Source of the DNA: Leptospira hartskeerlii
GTDB lineage: Bacteria > Spirochaetota > Leptospiria > Leptospirales > Leptospiraceae
NCBI RefSeq assembly: GCF_002811475.1
Contig: NZ_NPDL01000004.1
Span: 124,001 to 188,000 of the forward strand
Length of the DNA stretch: 64,000 nucleotides
Direction: 5' to 3'
In this document: positions 19,427 to 29,110 of the stretch, piece after piece
Layout: each line of letters opens with the position of its first letter
Numbering within the stretch: the stretch's first letter is position 1
Program-made: the position numbers and the translations under genes
The notes under the pieces: model-generated
Seen by the model: only the letters and a program-made list of their open reading frames with translations
What the model was told of the DNA's origin: nothing
Database searches by the model: none

Positions 19427-21121
19427 TTAATCTGTTTTAAAATGGCTTAAAATTCCGCCAAATTTTTGAGAATGTTCCAGAGTATCTTTCACTGAATGTC
19501 TGATATTTTCAGAAGTAGCGGCTATATCTTCTGCGGATTTAGAAATTGCGCTCATAGAGTCCGAAATTTCTTCAGCAGAAAGTTTTTGTTGTTCTGAAGT
19601 TCCGGCCATCATCTTTCCTAATACCAAAACCTGATCGGAACTACTGCGTATTTCTCCGAGTCTTTTGGATTGTTCTAACAAAAGACTTTTTACTTTAGAT
19701 GCAGAATTATGGACTTCTTCAATATAGTTTTGAAGATTTTCGAATACGTCTACCGACTGTCCTACTTTCTGAGCACCTTCTTCCACCGAGTTGGATGTAC
19801 TTTTTACAAGATAAGTGATATCTTTGATACTCGACTTGGTTTGTTCAGCAAGTTTAGAGATCTCATCTGCAACCACCGAAAATCCTTTTCCTGCTTCTCC
19901 TGCTCTTGCTGATTCAATCGAAGCATTTAATGCAAGCATGTTTGTTCTTTCAGAAATACTAGTTATAATACCCACGATCTTATTGATCTCATTGGAATAA
20001 GAACGTATCTGTTCCATCGATTGAATTGCTTCATTAAAGATCTGTTTTGCTTGATCAGCTTTATTCGCTACATTCCCCGCCTGAGACTCCAAGTTCTGCA
20101 TCGATTCAGAAGTTTTTCCCAAGGACATATCGATAGAACCGATGCTATCATTTACATTGGATAAGCTTCTTGTCTGCTCGCTAATAGTTAATACAATCTC
20201 ATCAATCGTTTTAGAAAGTTCATGGGAAGCTGCCGCCGTTTCTTGAACCGCGTGTGCTTGTTTTTGAGAAACTCTTTCGAAAGAACCTACTGACTGGAAT
20301 AATTCTTCATACAGTTTTAAGTTTCTTTGGTAGTTCTCTTTCATTTGGACAAGAAGTCCCCAAAGACTGATGGTCATACATCTGAAATTAGAATAAATTC
20401 TGTCTGCGTCTTCTATTCCCTCTTTCCTTGGAAATTCAGAAGCAAGATTTCCATTCACTACCTTGCCCACGATCTCTAAAGTTTCAGACATTTTCTTTTT
20501 AAGTTTATAAATAGTTCTCAAACAAAGAGAAAATCCAAAAACCACCGCAAGGAAGGTTACAGTAGAAGCAACCGGGTCGGTTACAAATAATTTCAAACCT
20601 AAGTAAGAAGAAGGTATAAATATACAAGCGAATGTAAAACTTACAAGAGCAAGATATCCGAATTTCACTCGGATTGAATTTATGAAAGAAAGGAATGTCC
20701 TAAAAAGTTTAGATTCTCCATTCAGTCTTGCAAAAAGTTTTTCCGCCTTTTCGATTTGTTGTCTATTCGTCTTCTTGCGAACAGACATATAACCGGTGAT
20801 CACTCCATTCTCAAGAACGGGAGTGACAGTGGCGTCCACCCAATAGTGATCTCCATTCTTAGCGCGATTTTTAACGATCGCATTCCATGGATGTCCGGAT
20901 TGAATTGTGTTCCAAAGATCTTCGTAAACTATGGGAGGTATATCAGGATGACGGACTATATTATGAGGTTGGCCCAGCATCTCTTCTTCTGAAAAACCGC
21001 TTACATTCGCAAAATCTTGGGAAACGTAAGTGATCCTTCCTTTTGAATCGGTTCTGGAAATAATTACCGCCGATTCAGCGAATTGAATTTCTCGACCTGT
21101 AACCGGTAGGTTCTTTCTCAT
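19427..21121 (-). CDS. Aer-like methyl-accepting chemotaxis protein (PAS + MCP signal domain)
   Basis: A 564-residue chemoreceptor. An N-terminal cytoplasmic PAS domain (residues about 10-125) has the Aer-type pattern [33 protein letters not shown] and [10 protein letters not shown]. Two membrane helices lie at about residues 155-205 with almost no periplasmic loop. A HAMP-like stretch and long coiled coil follow. The conserved signalling tip is [40 protein letters not shown]. This architecture senses redox or energy state through the PAS domain. No che genes are adjacent. The 171 bp upstream is AT-rich and holds no other gene. Confidence 0.93.
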   Translation of the reverse strand: MRKNLPVTGREIQFAESAVIISRTDSKGRITYVSQDFANVSGFSEEEMLGQPHNIVRHPDIPPIVYEDLWNTIQSGHPWNAIVKNRAKNGDHYWVDATVTPVLENGVITGYMSVRKKTNRQQIEKAEKLFARLNGESKLFRTFLSFINSIRVKFGYLALVSFTFACIFIPSSYLGLKLFVTDPVASTVTFLAVVFGFSLCLRTIYKLKKKMSETLEIVGKVVNGNLASEFPRKEGIEDADRIYSNFRCMTISLWGLLVQMKENYQRNLKLYEELFQSVGSFERVSQKQAHAVQETAAASHELSKTIDEIVLTISEQTRSLSNVNDSIGSIDMSLGKTSESMQNLESQAGNVANKADQAKQIFNEAIQSMEQIRSYSNEINKIVGIITSISERTNMLALNASIESARAGEAGKGFSVVADEISKLAEQTKSSIKDITYLVKSTSNSVEEGAQKVGQSVDVFENLQNYIEEVHNSASKVKSLLLEQSKRLGEIRSSSDQVLVLGKMMAGTSEQQKLSAEEISDSMSAISKSAEDIAATSENIRHSVKDTLEHSQKFGGILSHFKTD

Positions 21122-21292
21122 ATTCTCAGTAATTTTTTGGAGCCAAGTTTGGTATAGCGAATTTAGAAGAATCGCTTCTTGATTTTATATATCGAAATGT
21201 AAAAGACCGTTCATTCGTAAAAAAAAGCTTAAACAGTAATACTTTCGGATTATTTTTATAGAAGGGTCCGTCTAACAAACCGACCGCGTTCC

Positions 21293-22531
21293 TTACTTTA
21301 TAAAAACAAGATATGCTTGGATACAGCCAGCGATACCTCCAAGGATTGCACCTAAGCTGATTAAGGTGGCTTCATCTTCCTTAAAGACCGAATGTAATAG
21401 ATGTTCGAATTCTTCCGGGGGTAGTATACTCAAATTCTCGAAGACCAATTTCTCTATCTCTAATCGCTCTTCAATATAATCTTTCATTTTGTCAGCAGTT
21501 TCAGGCACTAATTCCAAAATGGAATTTGCGATCTTCTCCTTTAACTCTTCCAGTTTTTTAGAACCTAAGATCAAAGAAGCATAGGGAATTTTTTTCTTTA
21601 ACTTCTCATCCATAAGTTCTTTGGATTTGGAAAGAAGTTCCGTAATAATCAAATCTCCCCCTTTCCCTTTGAAGATCACGCCGATCAAACTTTCCGGATC
21701 TAAAATTTTGCCCGCTACAACAGATGCAAATTCTCTGGAAACATCTATCTGCCTTTTTAAGAAAAGACCTTGGTATTTAAAAAATATAAAGTTCTTAGGT
21801 CTCAAAGGAGAGAAGATCATAAGGATCGCTAGCCAATTAGTGATATAACCTACGAAAATTCCCATGAGGGGCATAGTCCACCATTGATTCAAATATGCGA
21901 TGAACATAATCTGGACGCAGCCGATCAAAAATCCGAAATAGATCCCGGAACGAATAATAAATCTAAACTCTGGTCCTCCACATCTTTTAAAAATTTCAGA
22001 AAGAATATTTGCATTTTCTCCTGAAAGAGATTCTTTAATTAAATCACCGATCCCTAATATACCTTCCAGGTTTTTGCCGAAAGAAGTATAAATCTCCTCT
22101 ATCTTCTTTGGAATATCTTCTCTGATCTCTTTTTCTAAAATTTGTTTTGCTTCTTCCGGAACCATCTTCCAGATCACAGGGTTGTCTGCGAAAAATATGT
22201 CTTTGACTATAGAGGAAGATTTCTCTCCGATCCTATCTCGGATCAGATCCGAAATTTGGACTGGATCGATCTTTTTATATAGATCGTAAGGACGGATCAG
22301 TCTTTCCATCATTACATTCGAAATGAGTCCTGCCATTTTTTGGGAATGTCTCGGAATGATACCCTGCCAACCTAAAATTCCCCACCCTCTATACTTAGTA
22401 GGATAGAAGATCATCTGCACCGCTATATAGTTTGTGATCCAACCTACAAAAGAGCAGGTTACCAAAATCGAAATGATCTCGATCGTAGAACCATGAACAG
22501 AATCGAAAGATTGCATCGGGCAGAGTTTCAT
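21293..22531 (-). CDS. DUF445 family membrane protein (YheB-like)
   Basis: About 412 residues. The first membrane segment carries the DUF445 hallmark SFVGWITNYIAVQMIFYPTKYRGW, and GIIPRHSQKMAGLISNVM follows. A second copy of the hallmark, GIFVGYITNWLAILMIFSPLRPKNF, appears near residue 230. Between and after are long amphipathic helices, and a last hydrophobic segment closes the protein. Function of the family is not established. Starts at 22552 (TTG), 22531 (ATG) and 22516 (ATG) are possible; I chose 22531 on a weak GGA upstream. It is divergent from the TonB-like gene. Confidence 0.82.
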   Translation of the reverse strand: MKLCPMQSFDSVHGSTIEIISILVTCSFVGWITNYIAVQMIFYPTKYRGWGILGWQGIIPRHSQKMAGLISNVMMERLIRPYDLYKKIDPVQISDLIRDRIGEKSSSIVKDIFFADNPVIWKMVPEEAKQILEKEIREDIPKKIEEIYTSFGKNLEGILGIGDLIKESLSGENANILSEIFKRCGGPEFRFIIRSGIYFGFLIGCVQIMFIAYLNQWWTMPLMGIFVGYITNWLAILMIFSPLRPKNFIFFKYQGLFLKRQIDVSREFASVVAGKILDPESLIGVIFKGKGGDLIITELLSKSKELMDEKLKKKIPYASLILGSKKLEELKEKIANSILELVPETADKMKDYIEERLEIEKLVFENLSILPPEEFEHLLHSVFKEDEATLISLGAILGGIAGCIQAYLVFIK

Positions 22532-22596
22532 AGGTCCGAAAATTCGATTCAAGAAAAATTCAATATTTATTATACTTGTAAAATCGTATCAATCCA

Positions 22597-23070
22597 ATGG
22601 GATCCAGAACTTCATTTTTCATTTCTCTTTCAATTCATGCAGTGCTCTTTCTATCTTATTATTTGGTCCGAAATTTAAATCCTGAAAATTTTTCAGAACA
22701 GATCAAACTCAGCCTTACCAAGGGACAGATCCCAAGTGTACATTTTTCACTTCCTAAAAGTTCTGGAGAAGGACCTGATACTTCTTCTGATTCAGGCCTG
22801 GCAGGAACTCCGGAAGCTGAGATTGAAAGATTTAAAAACGAGATCCATTTTCCTCCGGAAGCTTTGGAACAAAGATTAGAATCCGATTGTTCTTGGGAAG
22901 TGGTGATAGGGTCTAACGGAACGGCCAGAAAAGTAACTACTATCAAACCTTGCAAATATAAGGTTTTCGAAACACAGTTCAGAAGGTCAGTTTCTAGCTG
23001 GAAATTTCAACTACCGGAAGGGAATATAATAATTATTCCAGTATCCTTTCGCATTGAATCTGATGAGTGA
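22597..23070 (+). CDS. TonB-like energy-transduction protein
   Basis: A 157-residue protein with one N-terminal membrane anchor (SFFISLSIHAVLFLSYYLV), a short Ser/Gly linker and a C-terminal TonB-like fold from about residue 85 (FPPEALEQRLESDCSWEVVIGSNGTARKVTTIKPC). TonB proteins pass proton-motive force from ExbBD to outer-membrane receptors. The proline-rich spacer of classical TonB is absent, and two Cys (DCSW and KPCK) could form a periplasmic disulfide. It heads a four-gene plus-strand run, and its stop overlaps the NusG-like start. Confidence 0.8.
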   Translation: MGSRTSFFISLSIHAVLFLSYYLVRNLNPENFSEQIKLSLTKGQIPSVHFSLPKSSGEGPDTSSDSGLAGTPEAEIERFKNEIHFPPEALEQRLESDCSWEVVIGSNGTARKVTTIKPCKYKVFETQFRRSVSSWKFQLPEGNIIIIPVSFRIESDE

Positions 23071-23584
23071 ATCTTCCAAATCATGGTATGCAGTTTATAC
23101 CAATTCTAGGGCGGAGAAGAAGTTAGCACTAGAACTTTCTAAAAAGGGAATAACCCAATACTTGCCGATTATCTCGACCAAAAAACAATGGTCTGATCGG
23201 GTCAAAACGGTTCTGATCCCTGTTTTTCCTTCTTATGTATTCGTAAAAATTGATATAAGAACGGAAAAATTAAAAGTTTTGGAAACTTCGGGAGTAGTAA
23301 AGTTCGTTTCGATTGGGGAAATTCCTCTCATAATAGATGAGGAAGATATTGATGCGATCCGCCAACTCGTGACCGAGTATCCCGATAGAATTAAGATCGA
23401 AAGGGAAAAGATGCTGGCTCCCGGTAAAAAGGTACTGATCAAAAACGGACCTTTTAAAGACATAAGGGCTAGAGTAATCCGAAAAGGAAGTAAATCGTCT
23501 ATTCTTGTTTCCCTTTCCGGAATGGATACTACAGTATCCTTGGAATTGGATTCGGAATTACTAGAAACAGACGAGGAGAATTAA
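23063..23584 (+). CDS. NusG-family transcription antiterminator paralogue (UpxY/LoaP-like)
   Basis: About 173 residues. The NGN domain is clear (SWYAVYTNSRAEKKLALELSKKGITQYLPI ... FPSYVFVKID ... GVVKFVSIGEIPLII). A C-terminal KOW domain (LAPGKKVLIKNGPFKDIRARVIRKG) follows. The housekeeping nusG normally lies beside secE and ribosomal genes; this one sits between a TonB-like gene and kdsD, so it is probably a specialised paralogue. Such paralogues help polymerase through long surface-polysaccharide operons. The ATG at 23063 overlaps the previous stop; a TTG at 23054 is the alternative. Confidence 0.85.
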   Translation: MSESSKSWYAVYTNSRAEKKLALELSKKGITQYLPIISTKKQWSDRVKTVLIPVFPSYVFVKIDIRTEKLKVLETSGVVKFVSIGEIPLIIDEEDIDAIRQLVTEYPDRIKIEREKMLAPGKKVLIKNGPFKDIRARVIRKGSKSSILVSLSGMDTTVSLELDSELLETDEEN

Positions 23585-23586
23585 AA

Positions 23587-24555
23587 GTGGGAAATACATT
23601 AGATAAAGTTAAAAAAGCTTTGGATACTGAAATCGAAGCAATCCTTCATTTTAGAGAAAATCTAGATCCAAATGTAGAAAAAGCAGTCGATCTGATCTTC
23701 CAATCTAAAGGAAAAGTAATCGTAACCGGAGTCGGAAAATCCGGAGACGTAGGTAAAAAGATCGCGTCCACTTTATCTTCCACAGGAACTCCTTCCTATT
23801 TTCTGCATCCATCTGATGCGGCCCACGGTGACGCCGGAATTTTAGCACAGGGCGATGTGGTTATCGCAATCGGTAAGAGCGGAGAAAGTGAAGAATTACT
23901 CAACCTTCTTCCGACCATAAAAAGTATTGGAGCCAAATTGGTAGGTTTAACTGCAAACCCTGGGTCCAGATTGGCTTTGGACTGCGATATCGTAGTTTTA
24001 ACCCCAGTATTAAAAGAAGCATGTCCCCTCGAACTTGCACCAACTTCTAGCACAACAATCGCATTGATGTTAGGAGATGCGATTGCAATGGCATTAATGG
24101 AACTTAGAAATTTTCAAAAAGAAGATTTTGCATTATATCATCCTGCAGGGAGACTCGGAAAAAGATTATCCCTGAAAGTGGACGATGTGATGAGAAAAGG
24201 AGATAAACTTGCAAAAGTAAGTTCCGACGCAAGTTTAGAAGAAGTTCTTTCCGAGATCACAAAGAAACTCGTGGGTGCAACTGGAGTTGCAGACGCGAGC
24301 GGGAAACTAATCGGATTCGTAACAGATTATGATATTAGAAAATTATTAAATGACGGAAAATTAGATAAATCTATTAAAGCTAAAGATTTGATGAACTCTA
24401 AACCTACCGTATTCGAAAGTGGGATCATGGCTTATGATGTTTTACAATCTATGGAAAGAAGAGAAAAACCGATCTCAGTAGCTCCGATTGTTTCGAAAGA
24501 TGGAGTCTTACTCGGAATCGTTTCTATCCACGATCTATTGCAAAAAGGACTCTGA
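23587..24555 (+). CDS. kdsD: Arabinose-5-phosphate isomerase (KpsF/GutQ family)
   Basis: A 322-residue enzyme converting ribulose-5-phosphate to arabinose-5-phosphate, the precursor of the LPS sugar Kdo. The SIS domain fills residues 25-185 (VIVTGVGKSGDVGKKIASTLSSTG, FLHPSDAAHGDAG, AIGKSGESEE). The conserved HPAGRLGKRL leads into two CBS domains (about 200-322). The start is GTG at 23587 with AGGAGA eight bases upstream, two bases after the NusG-like stop. Pairing with a NusG paralogue suggests a surface-glycan context. Confidence 0.95.
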   Translation: MGNTLDKVKKALDTEIEAILHFRENLDPNVEKAVDLIFQSKGKVIVTGVGKSGDVGKKIASTLSSTGTPSYFLHPSDAAHGDAGILAQGDVVIAIGKSGESEELLNLLPTIKSIGAKLVGLTANPGSRLALDCDIVVLTPVLKEACPLELAPTSSTTIALMLGDAIAMALMELRNFQKEDFALYHPAGRLGKRLSLKVDDVMRKGDKLAKVSSDASLEEVLSEITKKLVGATGVADASGKLIGFVTDYDIRKLLNDGKLDKSIKAKDLMNSKPTVFESGIMAYDVLQSMERREKPISVAPIVSKDGVLLGIVSIHDLLQKGL

Positions 24556-24561
24556 TCTCCA

Positions 24562-25287
24562 ATGAGCCGGAACGATTCTCAAAAAATATGGATCATTCTT
24601 ACATTGAATGAAGAGGAGTTTTTTGGATTAAAAACTCTTCCTAAGGCCGATTTTTTGGAGATCCGTTTGGACCAATTTCGTTCCGACAAAGATGCTCCGG
24701 AAAAGATCTTACAAAAAATAAAAGATCTAAATGCATCTTGCGTATTCACCTATAGACAACCGGAAGATTCCAGCTTGAAAAGTTTAGGAATTTGGAATAG
24801 AGAGGGTGTTGCTCCTTTACTCTCCGGATTAGAATCAGGAAAACATTATATAGATCTAGAATTGGATAAAGATAATCCGGTCTTTAATGGAATAGACGAG
24901 GATCGTTTCGGGATCATTCGATCTGTTCATAGTTTTTCAGGAATCCTAGATTACGAAGAATTACTCTTTTACTTAAGACCAGTCACAGAAGAAGTTTTAG
25001 CAACTGTTAAGTCGGGACTTCCTTTTCAAAGGATTTTTAAAATTGCAGCGCTTCCAAAGAATGGGCAAGAATCGGAAGAATTTCAACATTCTGCTCTTAA
25101 ACTTGCTAAGCTATGTGCAAAACAGAATATTCCGATCGGATTCTGTGGAATTTTAATGGGAGAATCAGGAAAAGAATTTAGGATCTTTCCTGAAAAGATA
25201 GGATCCCAATTTACTTATTGTTGTTTGGGAGAACCAAAGGCTCCCGGCCAAGTGGATTTGGAAACCATGCTTTCTAAAAGAAAATAA
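24562..25287 (+). CDS. aroD: Type I 3-dehydroquinate dehydratase
   Basis: A 241-residue TIM-barrel enzyme of the shikimate pathway. FLEIRLDQF carries the substrate-binding Glu/Arg. SVHSF contains the catalytic His, and FKIAALPK holds the Schiff-base Lys. MGESGKEFRIFPEKIGSQFTYCCL is the conserved Met-Gly loop, and APGQVDLE closes the family pattern. It starts seven bases after kdsD with an ATG. The next gene is convergent only 4 bp away, with no visible terminator. Confidence 0.93.
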   Translation: MSRNDSQKIWIILTLNEEEFFGLKTLPKADFLEIRLDQFRSDKDAPEKILQKIKDLNASCVFTYRQPEDSSLKSLGIWNREGVAPLLSGLESGKHYIDLELDKDNPVFNGIDEDRFGIIRSVHSFSGILDYEELLFYLRPVTEEVLATVKSGLPFQRIFKIAALPKNGQESEEFQHSALKLAKLCAKQNIPIGFCGILMGESGKEFRIFPEKIGSQFTYCCLGEPKAPGQVDLETMLSKRK

Positions 25288-25291
25288 ACGA

Positions 25292-26803
25292 TCAGTCCCT
25301 ATCTTGGGAATCGTCGTCTTCTTTATCGTCTTCCGATTTTTTACGATCTCTGGTTCCAGCTCTGGTTTCTAAAAATGTTTTAAAACCTTCGTCGGATTTG
25401 AACTTCTTGAATGCTTTATCTTTTTCCGCAGATGCCCAATAAGAAGATTTGATACTTCCAGATTTTTTAATATAGGACATTGTCCTTTCTTGGTCATTTT
25501 TCTCTGAGTAACATTTTGCTAATAGATAGTAGGCTCCCGCAGAATCTTCTACCTTTTCCAAATGATTGATCGCTTTATCAACAGAACCGGTATATAGATA
25601 GGTTTTACCTAAATAAAAATTATATTCTCTGATTTCTTCTTCGTCCGGTTGGACAGCATGGAAATATTTGAGAGCTTTTTCATAATTTCCGTTATTTGTA
25701 TAATATCTGGCGAGTTTTAAGATACCATCGTAATAGACATCGGGAAGATCTTTCAGCTCCGGATTTTCTTTTTCGATAGCAGCACCGATCTCCTTCAAAA
25801 GATCGTAACCTTCTTCTTTTTTGCCGATCTGTATCTTGCAGAGGCCGATATACATTCGGATCTCTCTGGTTTTTTCTCCGTATTCGAGAGCTTTTTCGGC
25901 GGTTTTGATCGCGTTATCACAATCCTTTTGCTGCCATTTAATTTTGGTCAGACCGATCAAAGGAAGGACTGTATGTTTATTTGCATGCGCCTTTCGATAA
26001 TACTTAGTCGCTTCTTCGAAATTTTTCTTTTTATGATAAGCGGCCGCCTGGGTCAGATGCGTATAATATAATAATTTTTCCCTTTCAGAAGGGATTTTAG
26101 GCTCTATGCGATTCAGAACTACAAGAGCATCGTCATAATTTCCGAGTCGAACAAGCAAAGCCCCGTACTTATAGCCGTACTCAACATTCTCCGGTTCTCC
26201 TTTCACTAATCCGGAAAGAATGAATTCAGACTTAGCAAATTCTTTTTCATTATAATAAGCTAATGCAAGTCTCCAAAGGATCTCTTTATTATTAGGATCC
26301 TGTTTTAATTTTTTTTCTAGACTGGAAACACTTTCCTGTTCAGGTTCTTCTTCATGATAAACAGGTTTGCGAGGTCCACCGGAAGAATATCTCTCTTCTG
26401 CGGCAGCTCTGATCTTTTGAATATGAGAAAGATCCGGATCGATCTTTAGTAACCGATTGGAATAAGAGATCACTTCTCCGTAATCTCTTTGATAATTATG
26501 GTACAAGATGATCTTTGTAAGAGAGTTAACCAGATCCTTTTTCGGAAGATTTAAACTGACCGCTTTTTTGAATGCTTGGATGGATTTAGTATAATCTTTT
26601 CTACTCTCATAGATATAACCCATGTACATCCAGGCCTCGCCGGAAGAAGGGTTTCCATCATTATACTTTTGGAATTGTTTGAGAGCCTCCGTGTAGTCTT
26701 TTCTAGAATAAGCTTTTTTACCTTCTTTCATATCTGCGAAGACAGAATTGGAAAAGAAGAATATACTAAAGCAAATCAGTAAGGAAAAGAAGCCCCTAGC
26801 CAT
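25292..26803 (-). CDS. Exported TPR-repeat protein
   Basis: About 503 residues from the ATG at 26803, which gives a signal peptide (MARGFFSLLICFSIFFFSNSVFA). A 17-residue longer version starting at 26854 would hide it. At least eight TPR units run through the protein, for example AWMYMGYIYESRKDYTKSIQAFKKAV and GILKLARYYTNNGNYEKALKYFHAV. The last 30 residues are highly charged (DRKKSEDDKEDDDSQDRD). It is likely a periplasmic scaffold, and the partner is unknown. It is convergent with aroD. Confidence 0.88.
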   Translation of the reverse strand: MARGFFSLLICFSIFFFSNSVFADMKEGKKAYSRKDYTEALKQFQKYNDGNPSSGEAWMYMGYIYESRKDYTKSIQAFKKAVSLNLPKKDLVNSLTKIILYHNYQRDYGEVISYSNRLLKIDPDLSHIQKIRAAAEERYSSGGPRKPVYHEEEPEQESVSSLEKKLKQDPNNKEILWRLALAYYNEKEFAKSEFILSGLVKGEPENVEYGYKYGALLVRLGNYDDALVVLNRIEPKIPSEREKLLYYTHLTQAAAYHKKKNFEEATKYYRKAHANKHTVLPLIGLTKIKWQQKDCDNAIKTAEKALEYGEKTREIRMYIGLCKIQIGKKEEGYDLLKEIGAAIEKENPELKDLPDVYYDGILKLARYYTNNGNYEKALKYFHAVQPDEEEIREYNFYLGKTYLYTGSVDKAINHLEKVEDSAGAYYLLAKCYSEKNDQERTMSYIKKSGSIKSSYWASAEKDKAFKKFKSDEGFKTFLETRAGTRDRKKSEDDKEDDDSQDRD

Positions 26804-26914
26804 ACTAGTAAGACCTACATTTTCCCTCCGAATACTACAAAAGAAGGAAGGCATTTATCCAATTTTGGAAGAGAACGCCACGAATAAAGTGGAATTCTCG
26901 CCTTTCATAAGGAA

Positions 26915-28528
26915 TTATTTATTTCCTAAAACCTCTGCCTTTCTTTGAGCTAAGGCTCTTGCGGCTCTCAGATTCACGCTCATTGTCGTAATTTGAGGAT
27001 TTACGGATAATCCTGTAGGATATACAGAAGCATCCATTACGAAAATATTCTTATGACCATAGAGTTGGAAGTCCATATCCACCGCACCTAGGTCGGGTGA
27101 CTGAGCAGCTTGAATAGAACCATGAGGGTGAGCGGAACCGATTGCGATCTTTCCAGGCTCGATACTCTTGTCTAAGATCCAGTCAAACTTGGAATTTTTA
27201 TCTACTGCGATCGGTTCTTCTACATCAGGGAATGGGAATATGATCGCCTTTGCACCTGCAGCAACTTGCACTTCTGCGAGAGCTTTCAAACCTTTGAGTA
27301 GATTTTTACCGTCAGTAGGAGTGATCTCGAAATAAACTTTTCTTCTTCCTAAAGACCATTTCACGGAAGCATTTGCTTCTCCGTCTGCTCCGTCGCGAAC
27401 AAGCACAATCCCAGCACTCATATTCGGATACTTTTTCATAGCATCGAATTGTCTCTGTCCATAAAAAGGAATAAGAGAACTTGCTAAGGTAGGACGGAAT
27501 GGAGCTACTTCTAACCAATAGCCATAACCAGTATTGTCCTGGTTATGGCCGTCTTTGATCACTGCAGATTGGGGAGGTCCGGAGAACATGTTAATCGTCT
27601 CATCAAAGATAGCAAAGTTTGTACTTGTAGGATGGACTTTTAAATTTCTTCCCACCCAATCGTTTCCTAGTCCGGATCTTTGCAGTAATGCAGGACCTTC
27701 TATCGCACCTGCACTTACTATAACAACTGGAGCGTCGATCAATACTTTTTCCAAAACATTGTTTGGCGCTTTTTCATAAGGATCAGGAGTAAATTCGGCA
27801 ACTACAGTTTTAATATCTCCATCCTGGATGTATTGCGCTCTCATATTCGAGATTACAATAGCACCTGCTTCGATTGCGTCAGGTATCCAAGTTAAGAATG
27901 CCGATTGTTTTGCATTAATAGGACAACCCAAACCGCAACGACCAAGTCCTATACATCCTCTATTATTATTCTTTAATACTTCAGGGTGTAGACCTAAAGC
28001 TTTCCCACCTTTCATTAAGGTGTTATTGTTCGAGTTGATCAAGTTTTGAGGAACTTCGTGGACTCCAATTCTCTCGTGGACTTCTGAAATATAAGCGTCC
28101 ATTTCCTGTCTTCCGTATCCTTTCCAACCGAAACGGGAATCCCATTCGTTGGTCACATAATCAGGAGGATAAAGAGAAGTTTGCCAGTTTATGGTAGTAG
28201 AACCTCCGACGGTTCTACCTTGTAAGATGGAAAGAGTCTGCTCTTCAGCAATGATAAATCCCGCATCTCTATATAATCTTGCTTGAGAAAGGAATTCATC
28301 CCCGGTGAATTTTGCAGGAGTGAAATATCCGCCTTCTTCGATCAGGACAACTTTCCATCCTGCTTTAGCTAGAGTGGCAGCAACAACTGCCCCTCCCGCT
28401 CCCGAACCGATGATGACCGCTTCTGCTTGTAATTTCCAAACTCCGTCTTTGATCCCGTTTTCTTTGATCAAAGATTCATGTTTTTCCGGAGTAATGATCT
28501 TATAATTTGCTTCAGGAATCGCTCCCAT
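26915..28528 (-). CDS. GMC-family FAD-dependent oxidoreductase
   Basis: A 537-residue flavoprotein. EAVIIGSGAGGAVVAATLAKAGWKVVLIEEG is the FAD fold (about residues 36-66), and LQGRTVGGSTTINW is the GMC signature. A Cys-rich stretch, NNNRGCIGLGRCGLGCPINAK, may hold a disulfide or metal. The C-terminal block has the active-site His (AHPHGSIQAA) and VYPTGLSVNPQITTM. Such enzymes oxidise alcohols, sterols or sugars. It has no signal peptide; the gene before it encodes a probable small partner with one, suggesting export as a pair. GAGG lies nine bases before the ATG. Confidence 0.92.
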   Translation of the reverse strand: MGAIPEANYKIITPEKHESLIKENGIKDGVWKLQAEAVIIGSGAGGAVVAATLAKAGWKVVLIEEGGYFTPAKFTGDEFLSQARLYRDAGFIIAEEQTLSILQGRTVGGSTTINWQTSLYPPDYVTNEWDSRFGWKGYGRQEMDAYISEVHERIGVHEVPQNLINSNNNTLMKGGKALGLHPEVLKNNNRGCIGLGRCGLGCPINAKQSAFLTWIPDAIEAGAIVISNMRAQYIQDGDIKTVVAEFTPDPYEKAPNNVLEKVLIDAPVVIVSAGAIEGPALLQRSGLGNDWVGRNLKVHPTSTNFAIFDETINMFSGPPQSAVIKDGHNQDNTGYGYWLEVAPFRPTLASSLIPFYGQRQFDAMKKYPNMSAGIVLVRDGADGEANASVKWSLGRRKVYFEITPTDGKNLLKGLKALAEVQVAAGAKAIIFPFPDVEEPIAVDKNSKFDWILDKSIEPGKIAIGSAHPHGSIQAAQSPDLGAVDMDFQLYGHKNIFVMDASVYPTGLSVNPQITTMSVNLRAARALAQRKAEVLGNK

Positions 28529-28533
28529 AGTTC

Positions 28534-29037
28534 TTAACCTCTATATCCCACTAGTTCGTTATAATCTCTTTCCATAGAAACTAAGAAGAAGGACAACTGG
28601 CGCATGATGTTATAAGCGCCTCTTTTCAAAGATAAGGAAGAGTTTTTCCAGGAAAGAAGTCGTTTCTCTCTATCTTCTTTGGAAAGTCCCACCATAGAGG
28701 TGAAGGAAAAATCCAAAGCAAGAGAAACAAGAGAAGAGCCCGGCAAGAATGCCAATAATTTCAAAACGGATTCAGTATCGATCGGATACGGATGACCATA
28801 GATGTACTTATCCGCGGCCACTCCTAAATCGAATCCTTGGATTGGATTTCCTACAAGGAAGACTTCTTCCAATGATTTGAAAGCGAGATATTCAGAATCA
28901 CTCAATCCATTCAACTTTGGAATAGATCCAGGTTTGCAGGAAGCTTGAGGAACTAGGATAGCCGAGATGGCCGCCGTTTTGAACAAAAACTTTAGAAAGC
29001 GATTACGAGAAACTTTCTCATCCAGAAACGATTCCAA
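28534..29037 (-). CDS. Probable small subunit of the GMC oxidoreductase (gluconate 2-dehydrogenase subunit 3-like)
   Basis: A 167-residue protein starting with TTG at 29037 behind a good AGGAG. The N-terminus has SRNRFLKFLFKTAAISAILVP, which looks like a Tat signal (S-R-R-x-F-L-K) but with Asn between the arginines. ASC then forms a possible lipobox. The rest is helical with a pattern like gluconate 2-dehydrogenase subunit 3 (LSDSEYLAFKSLEEVFL ... LLAFLPGSSLVSLALDF). It lies 5 bp upstream of the GMC gene, the same arrangement as known membrane GMC dehydrogenases. Subunit identity is inferred from order and pattern. Confidence 0.72.
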   Translation of the reverse strand: MESFLDEKVSRNRFLKFLFKTAAISAILVPQASCKPGSIPKLNGLSDSEYLAFKSLEEVFLVGNPIQGFDLGVAADKYIYGHPYPIDTESVLKLLAFLPGSSLVSLALDFSFTSMVGLSKEDREKRLLSWKNSSLSLKRGAYNIMRQLSFFLVSMERDYNELVGYRG

Positions 29038-29110
29038 TTCTAACTCCTAAACCTTGTTCGAAAAAACAAAGTTTGCCGTAACGAATGTTCTGGAATATGT
29101 TCGACTTTGT

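Noticed and set aside
23063..23584. Housekeeping NusG
   Set aside because: No secE or ribosomal neighbours; sequence is more like specialised paralogues.
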